Shown here: one piece after another, positions 14,225 through 15,306 of the stretch
How positions within the stretch are numbered: the first letter of the stretch is position 1
Layout: the number at the start of each line of letters is the position of its first letter
Assembly: GCA_012841485.1 (NCBI GenBank)
Contig: DUUU01000173.1
Location: forward strand, 1-15,306
DNA from: Armatimonadota bacterium
Lineage (GTDB): Bacteria; Armatimonadota; JAAZEB01
Length of the DNA: 15,306 bases
Direction: 5' to 3'
The notes under the pieces: generated by a model
What the model was told of the DNA's origin: nothing
What the model saw: the letters and a program-made list of their open reading frames with translations, nothing else
The model's database searches: none
Translations under genes and position numbers: made by a program

Positions 14225-15246
14225 TGACCTACCGCTGTGCGTTTCTCGGATGCGGGCCCCGTGCCCACGGCCATGCCCGGGCCTACCAGCAGATCACCCG
14301 GGGCGAGATCGTCGCCCTGTGCGATCTGAACGAATCCCGGCTCAACGACTTCGGCGATACCTTCTCCGTTGCCACGCGCTACACCGATCTCGATGAGATG
14401 CTGCGCAAGGAGAAGCCGGATGTCGTCCACCTGGTCACCCCTCCGACGCTGCGCGTGGGACTGATGACCCGTCTTGCCGAGGCGGGCGTGCCAGGAGTGA
14501 TCGTCGAGAAGCCGATCTGCATCGGGGCCGACGACTACAAGGCGCTAAGAGAGCTAGAAGCGCGCAGCGAGACTCGCTTCGTGGTGAATCACCAGCTTCG
14601 CCACCACCCGCGCATCCTGGAGTTTCTGGCAGAGGTATCCGCAGGGAAGATCGGGCAGGTGCGCTTCCTCGATGCCACCGCGAGGCTCCCGATGGCCGGA
14701 CAGGGCGTGCATGTGCTCGACCTGATGTTCGCCTTCAACGGCTATGCGAAGCCCACGAGCGTCTTCGGGGCCTCTTCCGGCTACGACGACATCAACGGCA
14801 CCCATCCCACGGCGAAATCCGCCGAATATCTGATCACCTTCGAGAATGGCGCGCGGGGGGTGCTCATGGCAGGCTCGGGCGCACCCGCCTTCACGGAGGG
14901 CCCCTCCTATATGCACAAGCGGATCGCCGTCTACGGCACCCACGGTTTCCGCCATTGGCGCATGGATGCCTGGGAGCGCTCGCTCCCGGACGGCACGGTG
15001 GAGAGCCAGACGCATGTCTACCGTGAGGAGGATGTCGTGGGGCAGGCGGGGCTCACGAACGCCCTCTTTGATTGGCTGGACGACCCGGCGCGCGTTCACC
15101 CGAACAACCTGGCCACCTCCCTCGACCAGTGGCTGGTGATCCTGGCGGGTTACGCGAGCACAGTCGAAGCGCGCGCCATCGAACTGCCCTTCGATCCGCC
15201 GGCCGACCTCCTCGATCAGTTCAAGCGCTTTGTCGGCGCCGCATAG
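14224..15246 (+). CDS. Gfo/Idh/MocA family oxidoreductase
   Basis: This 340-residue NAD(P)-dependent oxidoreductase is of the sugar/inositol type. The nucleotide loop is AFLGCGPRAHGHARAY (6-21), VEKPICIG (94-101) holds Lys96, and GVHVLDLMF (161-169) gives the usual His163/Asp166 pair. The C-terminal sheet domain is complete and the length is typical. The ATG at 14224 overlaps the upstream stop by one base (TGATG), so translation is probably coupled; earlier in-frame starts lie inside the upstream gene and were rejected. It differs clearly from the other family member at 7662-8822, so this is not a recent duplication. Substrate unknown. Confidence 0.92.
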   Translation: MTYRCAFLGCGPRAHGHARAYQQITRGEIVALCDLNESRLNDFGDTFSVATRYTDLDEMLRKEKPDVVHLVTPPTLRVGLMTRLAEAGVPGVIVEKPICIGADDYKALRELEARSETRFVVNHQLRHHPRILEFLAEVSAGKIGQVRFLDATARLPMAGQGVHVLDLMFAFNGYAKPTSVFGASSGYDDINGTHPTAKSAEYLITFENGARGVLMAGSGAPAFTEGPSYMHKRIAVYGTHGFRHWRMDAWERSLPDGTVESQTHVYREEDVVGQAGLTNALFDWLDDPARVHPNNLATSLDQWLVILAGYASTVEARAIELPFDPPADLLDQFKRFVGAA

Positions 15247-15285
15247 CCTCGTTCACCGGCAACGGCGGGCAACCAAATGCCAGGC

Positions 15286-15306
15286 GAGGGCCCATGATGG
15301 GCCCTC
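15286..15306 (+). terminator. Perfect hairpin after the second oxidoreductase gene
   Basis: GAGGGCCCA (15286-15294) and TGGGCCCTC (15298-15306) form a perfect 9-bp stem around a 3-nt loop, 39 nt after the stop. The window ends at the stem, so whether a T-run follows cannot be seen. Confidence 0.7.

Overview
This is a GC-rich bacterial chromosomal window. No phage, transposase, CRISPR array or plasmid gene was seen. Genes start with purine-rich Shine-Dalgarno sites or, once, apparently with almost no leader. Promoters are the ordinary housekeeping type: TTGxxx, 17 bp, TATAAT occurs four times. The gene mix (several sugar-type oxidoreductases, a GH2 mannosidase, a PqaA-type hydrolase, a MutL/GlmL-like ATPase) would fit Armatimonadota or a similar GC-rich, polysaccharide-degrading lineage. 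That placement is inference; no marker gene is present.

Left part (1-4900), all on the minus strand: the 5' part of a PhoPQ-activated pathogenicity-related (PqaA) family hydrolase, an M28 zinc peptidase, and a GH2 beta-mannosidase with its own promoter. Two diverged direct copies of a 36-bp repeat flank the mannosidase gene.

Centre (5187-7626), plus strand: a biosynthetic acetolactate synthase gene (ilvB) behind what looks like a complete translation-coupled attenuator. It has a consensus promoter, a 47-residue leader peptide ending in a run of valine, leucine and isoleucine codons, three mutually exclusive RNA pairings and a terminator. A small glycine-rich membrane protein follows ilvB. 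No ilvN regulatory subunit gene is present. A two-way terminator hairpin separates this unit from the next.

7662-9335, minus strand: a cupin gene followed by a Gfo/Idh/MocA oxidoreductase, probably one operon. Divergent from it is a MutL/GlmL-like ASKHA ATPase (9515-11305) whose promoter leaves almost no 5' leader. No cobalamin-dependent mutase lies nearby.

11544-12913: an RsbW-like ATP-binding protein with a promoter overlapped by an inverted repeat. Its 3' end overlaps a convergent metallophosphoesterase gene. A tRNA-Pro (CGG) gene with a textbook promoter diverges tightly from the phosphoesterase.

13418-15306, plus strand: an unrecognised protein with a barrel-like strand/helix pattern, translationally coupled (1-nt overlap) to a second Gfo/Idh/MocA oxidoreductase and closed by a perfect hairpin at the window edge. 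The best candidate for something undescribed is the ilvB attenuator. The unknown protein/oxidoreductase pair and the repeat pair around the mannosidase come next.
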